A stretch of 64,000 bases of DNA from Myxococcus xanthus (GCF_900106535.1 NZ_FNOH01000002.1:620001-684000), one strand, 5' to 3'; shown: positions 37,589 to 47,584, numbered from the stretch's first letter. The notes: generated from the sequence alone by a model not told the origin. Program-made: numbers and translations.

Positions 37589-38086
37589 GTGAGCACGCCG
37601 AAGACACAGAGCGAATGGAAGCTGACGGAGCTGGCCGAGGCGGTGGGCGTCTCGCCGCGGACGGTGCGCTACTACGTCCAACGCGGCCTGCTTCCCGCGC
37701 CCCCCTTCCGGGGACCCGACACCGTGTACGGGGAAGAGCACCTGGTGCGGCTCAAGGCCATCCGCGTCCTGCAGGCGCGGTTCCTTCCCCTGGATGCCAT
37801 CCAGGCGGAGTTGCAGCGCTTGAGCCTCGATGAGCTGCGCCAGCTCGCCGACTCGGACGCGACACCCACGCCCCCGGTGCACGCGCAGCCGCTACCGGGA
37901 CCGGCCCCGGTGGCGCCACCGCACGCGCCTCGAAGACCGGCCACGGGCCTGAATCGTTACGAGCGCTGGGAGCTGCTCCCAGGGCTGGAGCTGCACGTCT
38001 CGGAAGCAGCGGACACGAAGACCCGGGCGCTCGCGGAACGCGTTCGCGCCCTCATCGCGGAGTTCCAGGAAAGGGAGAAGCCATGA
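37589..38086 (+). CDS. MerR-family regulator, 165 aa
   Basis: The N-terminus has the MerR wHTH pattern (LTELAEAVGVSPRTVRYYVQ, then RGLLPAPPFRGPDTVY). A Pro-rich linker and a short C-terminal dimerisation segment follow; the Cys residues that bind metals in MerR are absent. The start is a GTG at 37589. The stop overlaps the VIT/vWA gene start (ATGA), so it most likely controls that gene. Confidence 0.85.
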   Translation: MSTPKTQSEWKLTELAEAVGVSPRTVRYYVQRGLLPAPPFRGPDTVYGEEHLVRLKAIRVLQARFLPLDAIQAELQRLSLDELRQLADSDATPTPPVHAQPLPGPAPVAPPHAPRRPATGLNRYERWELLPGLELHVSEAADTKTRALAERVRALIAEFQEREKP

Positions 38087-40665
38087 CCATCGAAAAGGCA
38101 GGGCTGTACACGCGCAACGGCACGCAGGTCCCCCTGCAAGGTGTCGAAGTCACGGGCGAGCTCCTCGGCGGCCACGCGCGCGTCCGCGTTCGCCAGCGCT
38201 ACCGCAACGAGGAGTACCAGCCGGTGGAGGCCATCTACACCTTCCCCCTTCCCTCGGATGCCACGCTGTCCGCCTTCTCCATGACGTGCGCCGGGCGGCG
38301 CATCGAAGGCGTGGTGCGAGAGCGTGAAGAGGCCTTCCGCACCTACGACGACGCCGTCACGGCCGGCCATGGCGCCGCGCTGCTCGACGAGGAGCGCCGC
38401 AACGTCTTCACCGCCCAGGTGGGCAACCTGCTGCCCTATGAGGAGACCGTGGTGGAGGTGGAGTTCCTCCAGGCCGTCACCGCCGAGGAAGGCAGCGTGC
38501 GCTGGATGCTCCCCACGCTGGTGGCGCCTCGCTACATCCCCGGCGCGACCACGGGCGACCGCACCGGCCACGGCAGTGAAGAGCCCACGGCCCAGGTGCC
38601 GGACGCGGACCGCATCACCCCGCCCGTGGGTAACGTGCACTACGGCCTGCGCATGGACCTGCTCGTGGACCTGGGCCGCGAGGTGGTGGTGGAGAGCCCG
38701 TCCCACGCCATCACCACCACCCGGGAGGAAGGCACCCGCGTGCGCGTCGGCTTCTCGCGCGGCGAGGTGTCCCTGGACCGCGACCTGGTGCTGAGCCTGC
38801 GCAGCCCGGACAGCAGCGCGGTGTTCACGCCGCTCGTCACGCACCGCAAGGGCGAGGGAGGCCCGGGCACCTTCGCGCTCACCGTGGTGCCGGACCTGCT
38901 GGCCCTGGCCTCCGCGCCGCCCAAGCAGGAGGTGGTGTTCGTCGTGGACGTCTCCGGCTCCATGGCCGGTGAGAGCCTGCCCCAGGCCCAGGCCGCGCTC
39001 CGGCTGTGCCTGCGCCACCTGCGCGAGGGCGACCGGTTCAACGTCATCGCGTTCGAGAATCGCTTCCAGTCGTTCCAGCCCGAGCCTGTGCCCTTCACGC
39101 AGCGCACGCTCGAAGAGGCGGACCGCTGGGTGGCCGCGCTGAACGCGGATGGCGGCACGGAGCTGCTCGCGCCCATGCGCGCCGCAGTGCAGGCGGCGCC
39201 CGACGGCGTCATCGTCCTGCTCACGGACGGACAGGTGGGGAACGAGGCGGAGATTCTGCGCGCCGTGCTCGAGGCGCGGAAGACTGCGCGGGTGTACTCG
39301 TTCGGCATCGGCACCAACGTCAGCGACGTGCTGCTACGGGACATGGCGAAGCAGACGGGCGGTGACGTGGAGTTCATCCACCCGGGCGAGCGCATCGACG
39401 ACAAGGTCGTGGCGCAGTTCTCCCGTGCGCTGGCACCGCGTGTCACCGAGCTGGAAGTCCACTTTGATGGCGTGGAGTGCGCGGAGCTGGCGCCCGCCGA
39501 GCTACCGCCCCTGGTGGATGGCGTGCCCTGGACGCTGCTGGGCCGCTATGCCTCGCCCGGGACGGGCACGGTGACGCTGCGGGGGCGGTCGGGACAGGAG
39601 CCCTTCTCGCTTACCGTCCGCGTGGACCTGCCCGCGGTGTCGGACCGGCCGGCGGTGGAGAAGTTGTGGGCCGCCGAGCGCATCCGGGGCTGGGAGGCCG
39701 CCCAGCTCGTCGGACGCCGCGCGGAGTCCATGAAACAGCGCATCGTCGAACTGGCCGTCGCGCACCAGATTGTCACCCGGTACACCTCGTTCGTGGTGGT
39801 GGAGGAGCGCAAGGGCGACCGGCGGAACTCGGGACAGGCGAAGACGCGCGTCATCCCCGTGGACGCCCCCGCGGGGTGGGCCATGTTCGGCGCGCAGAAG
39901 GAGGAGGACGCCGCGCTCGGTGGCGCCGTCCCCCGTCGCGGACGGATGGCCGCGCGTGGCGCCATGCCGCCCCCGTCGGCCGCCGCACCGGCCCCTGGGG
40001 CTCGTCCGCTGATTCAAGTGCGGCGCATCACCCCGCCCGGGCGCGCGCCCGCGCAGAGCGCGCCCTCCATGGATGCCGATGGCGGCACCACGGACTGGAT
40101 GATCATGAGGAGCGAGCGGCGTGAGCAGGGCAAGGCCGACGCCATGAAGAAGAAGCGCCAAAAGGGAGGAATCCTCTCCAACTTCTTCGGCGGCGGTCAG
40201 TCTCCAGATTCGCTGAAGGAGGCAGAGCTCGAGGAATCCGACGCGTACCGCGACGAGGCTCCGGCCGCCGAGGGCGGTGTCGACACGGGCGCGGAGAGCC
40301 TGCTGTCCCGGCAGCTCGCCAACGGGCTCTGGGAAGGCACCGGCGAGGGTTCCGAGCCCGTGCGACAAGCGCGTGCCACGGCGCTGGCCTTGCTGACGCT
40401 GCTGCGCGAGGGCATCACCAGCAGCCATCCGCTGCATGGTGCGCAGGTGAAGAAGGCGGTGGAGGCCCTGCTGTCCCTGGCCGCCAGCCTGAGCGGCGAT
40501 GCACAGGTGGCGGAGCTGGCGCTGGGCGTGGCGTGGCTGGCCGCGGCGGGACCGCGCACCCGGGGCCGCATCGAGCAGGCCGCGAAGCCGCTCGCCGGGC
40601 TCAACGGCCGGCTGGGCAACGAGGTGGCCCTGCGCGAGCACGTCGACACGCTGGCCGCGCGCTGA
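38083..40665 (+). CDS. VIT and von Willebrand A domain protein, 860 aa
   Basis: Residues about 1-130 form a VIT (inter-alpha-trypsin) domain (RQRYRNEEYQPVEAIYTFPL, with the DDAVTAGHGAALL-type segment). A vWA domain follows, with the MIDAS DVSGS at 289-293 and a second conserved Asp in LLTDGQVGN. The C-terminal third has Lys/Gly-rich (KKKRQKGG), Pro-rich and helical parts. No signal peptide is evident, so it is probably cytoplasmic. vWA/VIT proteins hold metal-dependent protein contacts in complexes; the partner is unknown. Its ATG overlaps the MerR stop. Confidence 0.88.
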   Translation: MTIEKAGLYTRNGTQVPLQGVEVTGELLGGHARVRVRQRYRNEEYQPVEAIYTFPLPSDATLSAFSMTCAGRRIEGVVREREEAFRTYDDAVTAGHGAALLDEERRNVFTAQVGNLLPYEETVVEVEFLQAVTAEEGSVRWMLPTLVAPRYIPGATTGDRTGHGSEEPTAQVPDADRITPPVGNVHYGLRMDLLVDLGREVVVESPSHAITTTREEGTRVRVGFSRGEVSLDRDLVLSLRSPDSSAVFTPLVTHRKGEGGPGTFALTVVPDLLALASAPPKQEVVFVVDVSGSMAGESLPQAQAALRLCLRHLREGDRFNVIAFENRFQSFQPEPVPFTQRTLEEADRWVAALNADGGTELLAPMRAAVQAAPDGVIVLLTDGQVGNEAEILRAVLEARKTARVYSFGIGTNVSDVLLRDMAKQTGGDVEFIHPGERIDDKVVAQFSRALAPRVTELEVHFDGVECAELAPAELPPLVDGVPWTLLGRYASPGTGTVTLRGRSGQEPFSLTVRVDLPAVSDRPAVEKLWAAERIRGWEAAQLVGRRAESMKQRIVELAVAHQIVTRYTSFVVVEERKGDRRNSGQAKTRVIPVDAPAGWAMFGAQKEEDAALGGAVPRRGRMAARGAMPPPSAAAPAPGARPLIQVRRITPPGRAPAQSAPSMDADGGTTDWMIMRSERREQGKADAMKKKRQKGGILSNFFGGGQSPDSLKEAELEESDAYRDEAPAAEGGVDTGAESLLSRQLANGLWEGTGEGSEPVRQARATALALLTLLREGITSSHPLHGAQVKKAVEALLSLAASLSGDAQVAELALGVAWLAAAGPRTRGRIEQAAKPLAGLNGRLGNEVALREHVDTLAAR

Positions 40666-40678
40666 CGCACCGCGAAAA

Positions 40679-40709
40679 GGCGGCGGCATGGCTGATACAT
40701 GCCGCCGCC
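40679..40709 (+). terminator. strong GC hairpin after the VIT/vWA gene
   Basis: GGCGGCGGCATG and CATGCCGCCGCC form a perfect 12-bp stem with a seven-base loop, 14 bp after the stop codon. There is no T-run on the plus strand; the T-run lies on the minus side, where no gene ends. It probably blocks read-through with help from other factors. Confidence 0.5.
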
Positions 40710-40735
40710 GCGCTTCGCATACAGTGACGGGCGCC

Positions 40736-41848
40736 ATGACGCTCGCCACGCTCATCCTGCTTGCCACGCTCTCCGCTCAGCCCTCGGAGGCTCCTCCCTC
40801 TTCCGAGGCCACGGCACCGGAGACAGTCACCGCGCCGCCCCTGGTGTCCACGCCCGATGCCTGTGCAGCGAGCTCCGAGGCGGATTACTCGGCGGGCTTC
40901 GATGCGCTCGTGAGCGGCAACGACGCGAAGGCGCTGGAGCTGTTCGAGCGAGTGCTCGCGGCCTGTCCACAGCACCCCTATGCCACCGAGCTGGCCCGGC
41001 TCTCCCGGACACGGCTCGCGCCTGGGGGTCGGCTGGCCACCGGCGCCGCGAGCGAGATGGGGCGAGAGCCTTACTCCAGCGCCGCGCGTGCCTCTCTCGT
41101 CGTGGTGCAGACGCTGCACGGGGTCGCACAAGGCATCCTCCTGTGCGCCATCGGAGATTGTAGCGGCCAGGGTTACGCCGCGGTGTCACTGCTGGGCGCC
41201 GGAGCGGGCGCCGCCAGTTCGCTGCTGCTCACCCGGGGCGGGGTGACGGACGGACAGGCCGCCGTCATCAACTCCGGCACCGTGTGGGGCTTCTGGTTCG
41301 GTATCGCGACGCTGCTCGCCTTCGACCTGGATGGTGACCATGCCATTGGCGCCGCCATCCTCGGCGGGGCGGGCTTCACCGGCGTGGGCGTTCTGCTGGC
41401 GCACCTGGTGAACCCCACCTCCGGACAGGTGTCCCTGGCCAACTCGGGTGGCCTCTGGGCGGGCGCGGTGACGGCGCTGTTCCTGGCGACTTCGGACAAC
41501 ACTGACTTGAAGCGTTTCTTCGCCGTCGAGCTGGGCGCCACGGCCGCAGGCATCCTGTCGATGGCCATCCTGTCGAAGTATGTGCCGGTGTCCCGAGGCC
41601 GCATGCTCCTCATCGACGCGGGCGGCATCCTCGGCGGGCTGGTGGGCGCGAGCGCCCTCTACCTCACCGCGGGCAATGACGCGGGAGACGCCATCCTCGT
41701 GGGCAGCGGCGTCGGTGTGCTGGGCGGACTGGCCCTCACCACGTACCTCACCCGGAACTTCGACCTCCCGGACGCGCCCCAGGTGGCGCTGGCACCGCTC
41801 ACCACGCCACGCGGGGGCACGGGCCTGTCGATGGTGGGCCGGTTCTAG
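40736..41848 (+). CDS. membrane protein with TPR-like N-terminus, 370 aa
   Basis: A signal-like N-terminus (LATLILLATLSAQ) is followed by one TPR-like repeat (YSAGFDALVSGNDAKALELFERVL) and about seven hydrophobic segments rich in Gly and Ala (GYAAVSLLGAGAGAASSLLL and others). Residue spacing fits a polytopic inner-membrane protein. I do not recognise a family. It follows the hairpin at 40679. Confidence 0.6.
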   Translation: MTLATLILLATLSAQPSEAPPSSEATAPETVTAPPLVSTPDACAASSEADYSAGFDALVSGNDAKALELFERVLAACPQHPYATELARLSRTRLAPGGRLATGAASEMGREPYSSAARASLVVVQTLHGVAQGILLCAIGDCSGQGYAAVSLLGAGAGAASSLLLTRGGVTDGQAAVINSGTVWGFWFGIATLLAFDLDGDHAIGAAILGGAGFTGVGVLLAHLVNPTSGQVSLANSGGLWAGAVTALFLATSDNTDLKRFFAVELGATAAGILSMAILSKYVPVSRGRMLLIDAGGILGGLVGASALYLTAGNDAGDAILVGSGVGVLGGLALTTYLTRNFDLPDAPQVALAPLTTPRGGTGLSMVGRF

Positions 41849-41854
41849 CCTCGG

Positions 41855-42682
41855 TCAGCGGCGGCGCAGGCCGTAGATGGACATGACAATCTGCTCGAAG
41901 GTGCGTGAGGGCAGCACGGTCTTCGCCACCACCGCCACGCGCTGCGCCAGTTGGGCCACCGGGTAGCGCACGTGAGGCGCTCCGCGCTCCATCACCTCCA
42001 GCACCTTCTTCGCCACGTCCTCGGCGGCGAGGCCGCCGCGTTCGCCGGACTCGATGGCCTTCAGCACGGCCTCGAAGCGCTCCCGATACGCGGAACCCGC
42101 GCCCGCCTTCGCGACACACACGCGGTTCTGGGTGAGCTGCGTCCGCACGTCTCCGGGCTGCACCAGCGTCGCCTCGATGCCGAACTCGGCCACCTCCTGG
42201 CGCAGCGCCTCGGTGAAGCCCTCCAGGGCGAACTTGCTGGCGCTGTAGAGCGACTGGAAGGGCAACCCCACCTGCCCGCCCAGGGAGCTGACCTGGATGA
42301 TGCGGCCGGCGCGCCGCTCGCGCATGGAAGGCAGCACCGCCTTGCACACGCGCAGCGCGCCCAGGAAGTTGGCGTCCAACTGCGCGCGCGCTTCCTCGAT
42401 AGAGGTGTCCTCGGCGGCGCCCGCGAGCGCATGACCCGCGTTGTTCACCACCACGTCGATGCGGCCCTCACGCGACAGCACCGTCGCCACGGCTCGCTGC
42501 ACGGAGTCGTCTTGGGTGACGTCCAGCTCCAGCATCCGGTAGCCCGGAGGCGCGGCCTCCACGGGACGGCGGCTGGTGCCGTAGACGATGTGGCCACGCG
42601 CGCTCAGCAGCTCCGCGCACGCCTTGCCGATGCCGGACGACGCACCGGTGATGAGAACGACACTTCCCTGCGAACCGGACAT
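41855..42682 (-). CDS. short-chain dehydrogenase/reductase, 275 aa
   Basis: It has the Rossmann motif TGASSGIG (residues 12-19), the NNAG strand near 89-92 and the catalytic YSASK with the upstream Ser, the classical SDR triad. It would reduce or oxidise an alcohol or ketone using NAD(P); substrate unknown. The ATG at 42682 is preceded by GGAGC. It is read toward the small TPR-membrane gene with 6 bp between the stops. Confidence 0.85.
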   Translation of the reverse strand: MSGSQGSVVLITGASSGIGKACAELLSARGHIVYGTSRRPVEAAPPGYRMLELDVTQDDSVQRAVATVLSREGRIDVVVNNAGHALAGAAEDTSIEEARAQLDANFLGALRVCKAVLPSMRERRAGRIIQVSSLGGQVGLPFQSLYSASKFALEGFTEALRQEVAEFGIEATLVQPGDVRTQLTQNRVCVAKAGAGSAYRERFEAVLKAIESGERGGLAAEDVAKKVLEVMERGAPHVRYPVAQLAQRVAVVAKTVLPSRTFEQIVMSIYGLRRR

Positions 42683-42778
42683 CCAGGCTCCGTGCGACAG
42701 TCTTCCTGGCGCACAAACCACGGGTGCACGAGGCCCGGCAAGAGCCTCTCACCCCGCGTCACGGGGGTACCCGGCGAC

Positions 42779-43069
42779 TCAGACCGTCTTGCTGCGCGCC
42801 TGAGCGGCGACCCCCGGCTGCGCATCCTCTCCGGAGATGACGACCTGGTGGCGCTGCACCTCGCGCACCATGAAGAAGGCGGCGGCGGACAACACGCCCA
42901 GGTCATCCAGCCAGCCGAGCACCGGGATGACGTCCGGCAGCGCGTCCACGGGCGACAGGAAGTAGACCACCGCCATCACGCCGGCGAGCTTCCGCCAGAG
43001 CGCTACGTGCGGGTCGCGCACGTACCGGAAGAAACGGCTCCCCATTCCACGAAGGCCTGCGATGTTCAT
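42779..43069 (-). CDS. YkvA/DUF1232 membrane protein, 96 aa
   Basis: The family signature YFLSPVDALPDVIPVLGWLD lies at about 35-54, with two hydrophobic helices. YkvA-type proteins are small inner-membrane proteins of unknown role. ATG 43069 follows GAGGTAGGC; a longer upstream frame does not have a better site. Confidence 0.8.
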   Translation of the reverse strand: MNIAGLRGMGSRFFRYVRDPHVALWRKLAGVMAVVYFLSPVDALPDVIPVLGWLDDLGVLSAAAFFMVREVQRHQVVISGEDAQPGVAAQARSKTV

Positions 43070-43158
43070 GCCTACCTCTACGCACGAGGGACCCGGGTGA
43101 TTGCGGCCTCGGCCCACACCCAGCGTACGCCGTCCGGCCGCCCGGAGGACAGCCAGGC

Positions 43159-44217
43159 TCAGTCCGGGATGTCCTCCAGCACCATCGCGCGGCCCACCAC
43201 CTCCAGCCTCGCCCGGTCACCCGCGCGCAGCGGCAGGTCCGGCGCGCCGCGCACGGTGAGCTCCAGGCCGTTGCACGCCACGGTGAACTCGGCGGAGGGG
43301 CCCTGGAACTCGCGCGCCAGCACCTCCGCTCGCAGCGCGCCGCCCAACGCGACGCCGTCCGTGTCCGGCACCAGTCGCATCGCCTCTGGCCGCAGCGACA
43401 GCAGCACGTTGCCCTTCGCTGGCGCGCCCGTCACCGGAAGGATGCCGAGCAGCGTCCGGGCGCCATTGCCGAAGCCCACGCCCGGCAGCAAGTTGGTGCC
43501 GCCCAGGAAGTACGCCACGAAGGCCGTGCGCGGCGTGGCGTAGACAGCCTCCGGCGTGCCCACCTGCTCCACCTGGCCCGCCCGCATCACCGCCAGGCGG
43601 TCCGCGAAGGCCATGGCCTCCTGCTGGTCATGCGTGACGAGCATCACCGTGGCCCCCAGCGACTTCAGCACCCGCCGCACCTCCATTCGCGTGGAGGCCC
43701 GCAGCGCGCTGTCCAGGCTGGAGAAGGGCTCATCCAGCAGCAGCACCCGCGGCCCGGGGGCCAGCGCGCGGGCCAGCGCCACGCGCTGCTGCTGCCCACC
43801 CGAGAGCGCGTGCGGCATGCGCGACTCGAAGCCCTCCAGGCCGAAGAGCTTCAGCATGTTGCTCGCGCGGGCGCGGGCTTCCTGGCGCGGCATCGCGGTG
43901 AGGCCGAAGGCCACGTTCTCCACCACGGACAGGTGCGGGAAGAGCGCGTAGTCCTGGAACACCATGCCCACGCTGCGCTGCTCGGACGGCACGAAGGCGC
44001 CAGGACTGGCCAGGGTGCGGCCGTCCAACGTGACGGTGCCGCTGTTGGGGCGCTCGAAGCCCGCTACCAGCCGCAGCGTCGTCGTCTTGCCACACCCCGA
44101 CGGGCCCAGCAGCGCCAACACTTCGCCGGGCTCCACCGCCAGGGACAAGCGGTCCACCGCGGCGGTACCGCTGGAGGAATAACGAAGGGTGACGTCGTCG
44201 AGCGAAAGCAGAGGCAT
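43159..44217 (-). CDS. fbpC: ferric-iron ABC transporter, ATP-binding protein, 352 aa
   Basis: Walker A GPSGCGKTT is at 38-46, the Q-loop in MVFQDYAL, the ABC signature LSGGQQQR, and Walker B VLLLDEPF with the D-loop SSLD. The C-terminal TOBE-like part (from about 240) regulates the CUT1/FbpC group. It powers iron uptake with the permease and binding protein encoded just upstream, which overlap or nearly abut in the order fbpA-fbpB-fbpC. No Fur box was looked for by matrix. Confidence 0.88.
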   Translation of the reverse strand: MPLLSLDDVTLRYSSSGTAAVDRLSLAVEPGEVLALLGPSGCGKTTTLRLVAGFERPNSGTVTLDGRTLASPGAFVPSEQRSVGMVFQDYALFPHLSVVENVAFGLTAMPRQEARARASNMLKLFGLEGFESRMPHALSGGQQQRVALARALAPGPRVLLLDEPFSSLDSALRASTRMEVRRVLKSLGATVMLVTHDQQEAMAFADRLAVMRAGQVEQVGTPEAVYATPRTAFVAYFLGGTNLLPGVGFGNGARTLLGILPVTGAPAKGNVLLSLRPEAMRLVPDTDGVALGGALRAEVLAREFQGPSAEFTVACNGLELTVRGAPDLPLRAGDRARLEVVGRAMVLEDIPD

Positions 44218-44265
44218 GGCGGGCGGCGCACCCTACCGCGTTCCCGGGGGCCCGGGCGCTTTGGC

Positions 44266-45831
44266 TTAACTCGGAGACGAGCCGCCCTCTTGCGACACCA
44301 ACAGCCCCACACCCAGCGTGGAGACGGCCATCAGCACCAGCGCCGGCAGCGCGGCCTCGGCGAAGCGGCCCTCGGCCGTGGCGCCCCAGACGCGCGTGGC
44401 GAGCGTCTCGAAGCCGATGGGCGCCAGCAGCAACGTGGCCGGAAGCTCCTTCATCGCCGTGAGGAAGACGAGCGCCGCGCCCGCCAGCAGCCCGGGCCGT
44501 AGCAGCGGCGCCGTCACCCGGCGCAGCACGCCGGACGGAGGCTGGCCCAGCGACGCCGCGGCCTCCGGCAGGTGCGGGTTGAGCTGAAGCAACGACGCCC
44601 GCACCACGCCCACCGCCTGCGGCAGGAAGCGCACCACGTAGGCCAGCACCAGCATGACCAGGGTGCCGTAGAGGAAGGGCACCGTCTGCACGCCCAGGAA
44701 GACGAGCGACAGCGCCAGCACGATGGGCGGCAGCGCATAACCCGCGTAGGACACGCGCTCCAGCGCCACCGTGAGGCGGCTCGGGTAGCGCACCGCGAGG
44801 AAGGCCAGCGGCAACGCGCCCACCACCGCCGCCACCGCGCCCAACATGGAAGCACTCACCGAGTTCCACGCGGGCCCCATCATCGGCCCCGACTCCACCG
44901 ACAGCCCTTGCACGCCCCAATAGACGAGCACGCCGACCGGGAGCCCCACGCCCACCGCCACCACCGCGCCGCACAAGAGCAGCGCCGGCACGCGCCAGCG
45001 GCCCAGTTGTACGAGCGAGGAAGCCCTGGCCGCGCCCTTCGCGCTGCGGTGGTAGCCCGCACGGCCGCGCAGCCACAACTCCAGGGCCAGCACGCCCACC
45101 GTCACGGACACCAACGCCAGGCCCAACAGCGCCGCGTAGCTGCGGTCGTACGCGCCCTCGTACTGCACGTAGATGGCGCGCGAGAAGGCGTCATACTGCA
45201 CCAGCGCAACCGCGCCGAAGTCGGAGAGGACATACAGCCCCACCAGCAGCGCGCCCGACGCGAAGGCAGGACGCAGCAGGGGCACGGTGATGCGGAAGAA
45301 GGCCCGGGCGGGTGTGAGTCCCAGGCTCCTCGCCCCCTCCAGCCACGCCGGGTCCTGAGACAGGAGCCCGGCGCGCAGCGCGAGGAAGAAGTACGGATAC
45401 GTCGACACCGTCAGCGCCAGCAGCGCTCCGGGAAAGCCATACACGGGTGGCACCGGAAGACCCCAGCGCGTCAGGGGTTCCTCCAGCGCGCCGCCCACGC
45501 CAAACGCCGCCAGCAGCACGTAGCCGCTGACGAACGTGGGCACCGCCAACGGCACACACAACAACACCGTCCACAGACGGCGCCCCGGCAGGTCCGTGCG
45601 CGCGGTGAGCCAGGCCAGCGGCAGCGACAGCAGTGCCGCGCAGCCCGTCACCGCCGCCGCGAGCCCCAACGTGCGGCCCAACAGGCCCCACGTCTTGTCT
45701 CGCAGCAGCAGGCCCCATGCGTCCGCATCCGCTTCCGCGGCGCGCACGCACAGGTATATCGCGGGAACCAGCGCCAGCGTGGCCATGGCCACGCCAGCCA
45801 CCCATAATCCCACCGGGGCACGACGAAGCAT
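44266..45831 (-). CDS. fbpB: ferric-iron ABC transporter, double-length permease, 521 aa
   Basis: About twelve membrane spans in two BPD (binding-protein-dependent) halves are visible; the first EAA-type loop is EGARSLGLTPARAFFRI near 180 and the second is EAAASLGQPPSGVLRRV near 430. This fused layout is typical of FbpB/SfuB-type iron permeases. The ATG at 45831 shares one base with the stop of the binding-protein gene, so they are coupled. Confidence 0.88.
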   Translation of the reverse strand: MLRRAPVGLWVAGVAMATLALVPAIYLCVRAAEADADAWGLLLRDKTWGLLGRTLGLAAAVTGCAALLSLPLAWLTARTDLPGRRLWTVLLCVPLAVPTFVSGYVLLAAFGVGGALEEPLTRWGLPVPPVYGFPGALLALTVSTYPYFFLALRAGLLSQDPAWLEGARSLGLTPARAFFRITVPLLRPAFASGALLVGLYVLSDFGAVALVQYDAFSRAIYVQYEGAYDRSYAALLGLALVSVTVGVLALELWLRGRAGYHRSAKGAARASSLVQLGRWRVPALLLCGAVVAVGVGLPVGVLVYWGVQGLSVESGPMMGPAWNSVSASMLGAVAAVVGALPLAFLAVRYPSRLTVALERVSYAGYALPPIVLALSLVFLGVQTVPFLYGTLVMLVLAYVVRFLPQAVGVVRASLLQLNPHLPEAAASLGQPPSGVLRRVTAPLLRPGLLAGAALVFLTAMKELPATLLLAPIGFETLATRVWGATAEGRFAEAALPALVLMAVSTLGVGLLVSQEGGSSPS

Positions 45832-46814
45832 CAGAGGACGCCAGTATCCTGGAGCAGCTTCACGGTGCCGCGCAGGTCATCCAGCCTGGACAGGTCCAGG
45901 TCGGGCGAGCCCACCTTGTCGAGCGCCGGCAGGCCCTCAGCCAGCTTCACGCCAGACACCAGCGGGAACTCGGACGTCTCCTGCGCGAAGTACGTCTGCG
46001 CGTCGGCGTCCAGCAGGTACGCGGCCAGCTTCTTCGCCGCGTCCGTGTTCTTCGAGCCCTTGAGGATGGCCACGCCCGCCACGTTCACCAGCGCGCCCGG
46101 GTCACCCGCCGCGACGAAGTAGTTGGCCACGGGCAGGTCCGCTTTGTTCTTCTTCGCGGAGTACAGGTAGTAGTGGTTCACGAAGCCCGCGTCGATTTCA
46201 CCGCGCCCCAGCGCCTCGATGATGGCGGAGTTGTTCTTGTAGACGCGCGGCGCGTTGGCCTGGACGCCCTTGAGCCACTGCGTCGCGGCCTCGTCGCCCT
46301 TGAGCAGCCGCAGCGCGGTGACGAAGGACTGGAACGAGGCGTTGGTGGGCGCCCAGCCCAGGCGGCCCTTCCACTTCGCATCCGTGAAGCCAAGGATGCT
46401 CTTGGGCAGCGTGTCCGCCTTCACCTTCTTCGTGTTGTAGGCCACCACGCGCGCCCGGCCGCTGGTGCCCACCCACACGCCCTGCGGCGAGCGGAAGCGC
46501 GCATCCACCTTGTCCAGCGTCTCCTTGGGCAGCACCTGAAGCTGACCCGCCTTCGCCAGCGCGCCGAGCGCCCCCGCGTCCTGCGCGAAGAACACGTCGG
46601 CGGGCGTCTTCGCCCCCTCCTCCAGCAACGTGGCCGCGAGCTGCGGCGTCTCGCCGTAGCGCACCTTCACCTCGACCCCCGTCTTCTCAGTGAACTTCTT
46701 GAGGAGCGGGCCCACGAGCTTCTCGTTGCGGCCGGAGTAGATGGTGAGCGTCTCCGCCGCGAGCGCGGGGGAGGCCAGGGTCAGGACCAGGGAGGCCAGG
46801 AGGAGTCGTACCAT
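45831..46814 (-). CDS. fbpA: periplasmic ferric-iron binding protein, 327 aa
   Basis: A signal peptide (LLLASLVLTLASPALAA) is followed by ETLTIYSGRNEKLVGPLLKK, the start of Fe(III)-binding FbpA/FutA proteins. The VNHYYLYSA segment near 215 holds the tyrosine pair that binds iron in this family. It hands iron to the FbpB/FbpC pair. ATG 46814 gives a normal length; the longer frame extending to 47300 is a shadow of the divergent gene. Confidence 0.9.
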   Translation of the reverse strand: MVRLLLASLVLTLASPALAAETLTIYSGRNEKLVGPLLKKFTEKTGVEVKVRYGETPQLAATLLEEGAKTPADVFFAQDAGALGALAKAGQLQVLPKETLDKVDARFRSPQGVWVGTSGRARVVAYNTKKVKADTLPKSILGFTDAKWKGRLGWAPTNASFQSFVTALRLLKGDEAATQWLKGVQANAPRVYKNNSAIIEALGRGEIDAGFVNHYYLYSAKKNKADLPVANYFVAAGDPGALVNVAGVAILKGSKNTDAAKKLAAYLLDADAQTYFAQETSEFPLVSGVKLAEGLPALDKVGSPDLDLSRLDDLRGTVKLLQDTGVL

Positions 46815-46959
46815 GAGCCGGCACCCTAACGGACGGCCTCCCCCGCTTCCACCGATTGCGCGCGGGCGCCCGGTGAAGCGCGAAACAGGTGACGACCGCG
46901 CTCCTTCGCTGCCCGGAGTAACCTCGTGGGCCGCAACCTCCCGCCACCGTGGAGACACC

Positions 46960-47574
46960 ATGCCGCGCCCGCTCGTCGCCGCCTGTGCCGCCGCCCTGCT
47001 CGCCGCGCCCTCCGCCCTCGCGCAGGCGCCTGCGTCCCCGAAACCACCCGTCTCCACACCCAACCCGATGAAGGACGCCGCCGAGCGAACCCGGAGCGCG
47101 CTCCAGCTCACACCCGCGCCCCGCCCCGAGGACGTGCGCTCCATCGATTCCCTCATCGCCGCGCTGTACGACGTCATCAGCGGCCCGGCGGGCCAGGCTC
47201 GCGACTGGCAGCGATTCCGCGCCCTCTTCCACCCGGGCGCGCAGATGATTCCCATCCGCCGCCCGAAGGACGGCAAGGGGCCTGCGGCCACGCCCTTCAC
47301 CCCGGATGACTATGCCACCTCCGCCTCGGTGGCCTTCGACAAACGGGGGTTCTTCGAGAAGGAGACGCGCCGACAGGTGTCTGGCTATGGCGACATGGTC
47401 CAGGTGCTGAGCGCGTATGAGACGCGTGAAACCGCGGACGGGCCGGTGATGACCACGGGCGTCAACAGCTTGCAGCTCGTCTTCGATGGCCGGCGCTGGT
47501 GGATTCTCAACATCGCCTGGACGGACGACAAGGCCGCGGGGGTTCCCGTGCCGAAGGACTTCACCCGGAAGTAG
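46960..47574 (+). CDS. secreted SnoaL/NTF2-like protein, 204 aa
   Basis: A signal peptide (LVAACAAALLAAPSALAQ) leads to a cystatin/NTF2-like fold: RDWQRFRALFHPGAQMIPI, GDMVQVLSAYETRE, and NSLQLVFDGRRWWILNIAW as the three strands. Related proteins are often annotated as SnoaL-like or nuclear transport factor 2-like. Function unknown. ATG 46960 follows GGAGA. It diverges from fbpA. Confidence 0.75.
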   Translation: MPRPLVAACAAALLAAPSALAQAPASPKPPVSTPNPMKDAAERTRSALQLTPAPRPEDVRSIDSLIAALYDVISGPAGQARDWQRFRALFHPGAQMIPIRRPKDGKGPAATPFTPDDYATSASVAFDKRGFFEKETRRQVSGYGDMVQVLSAYETRETADGPVMTTGVNSLQLVFDGRRWWILNIAWTDDKAAGVPVPKDFTRK

Positions 47575-47584
47575 AACGCGCGCC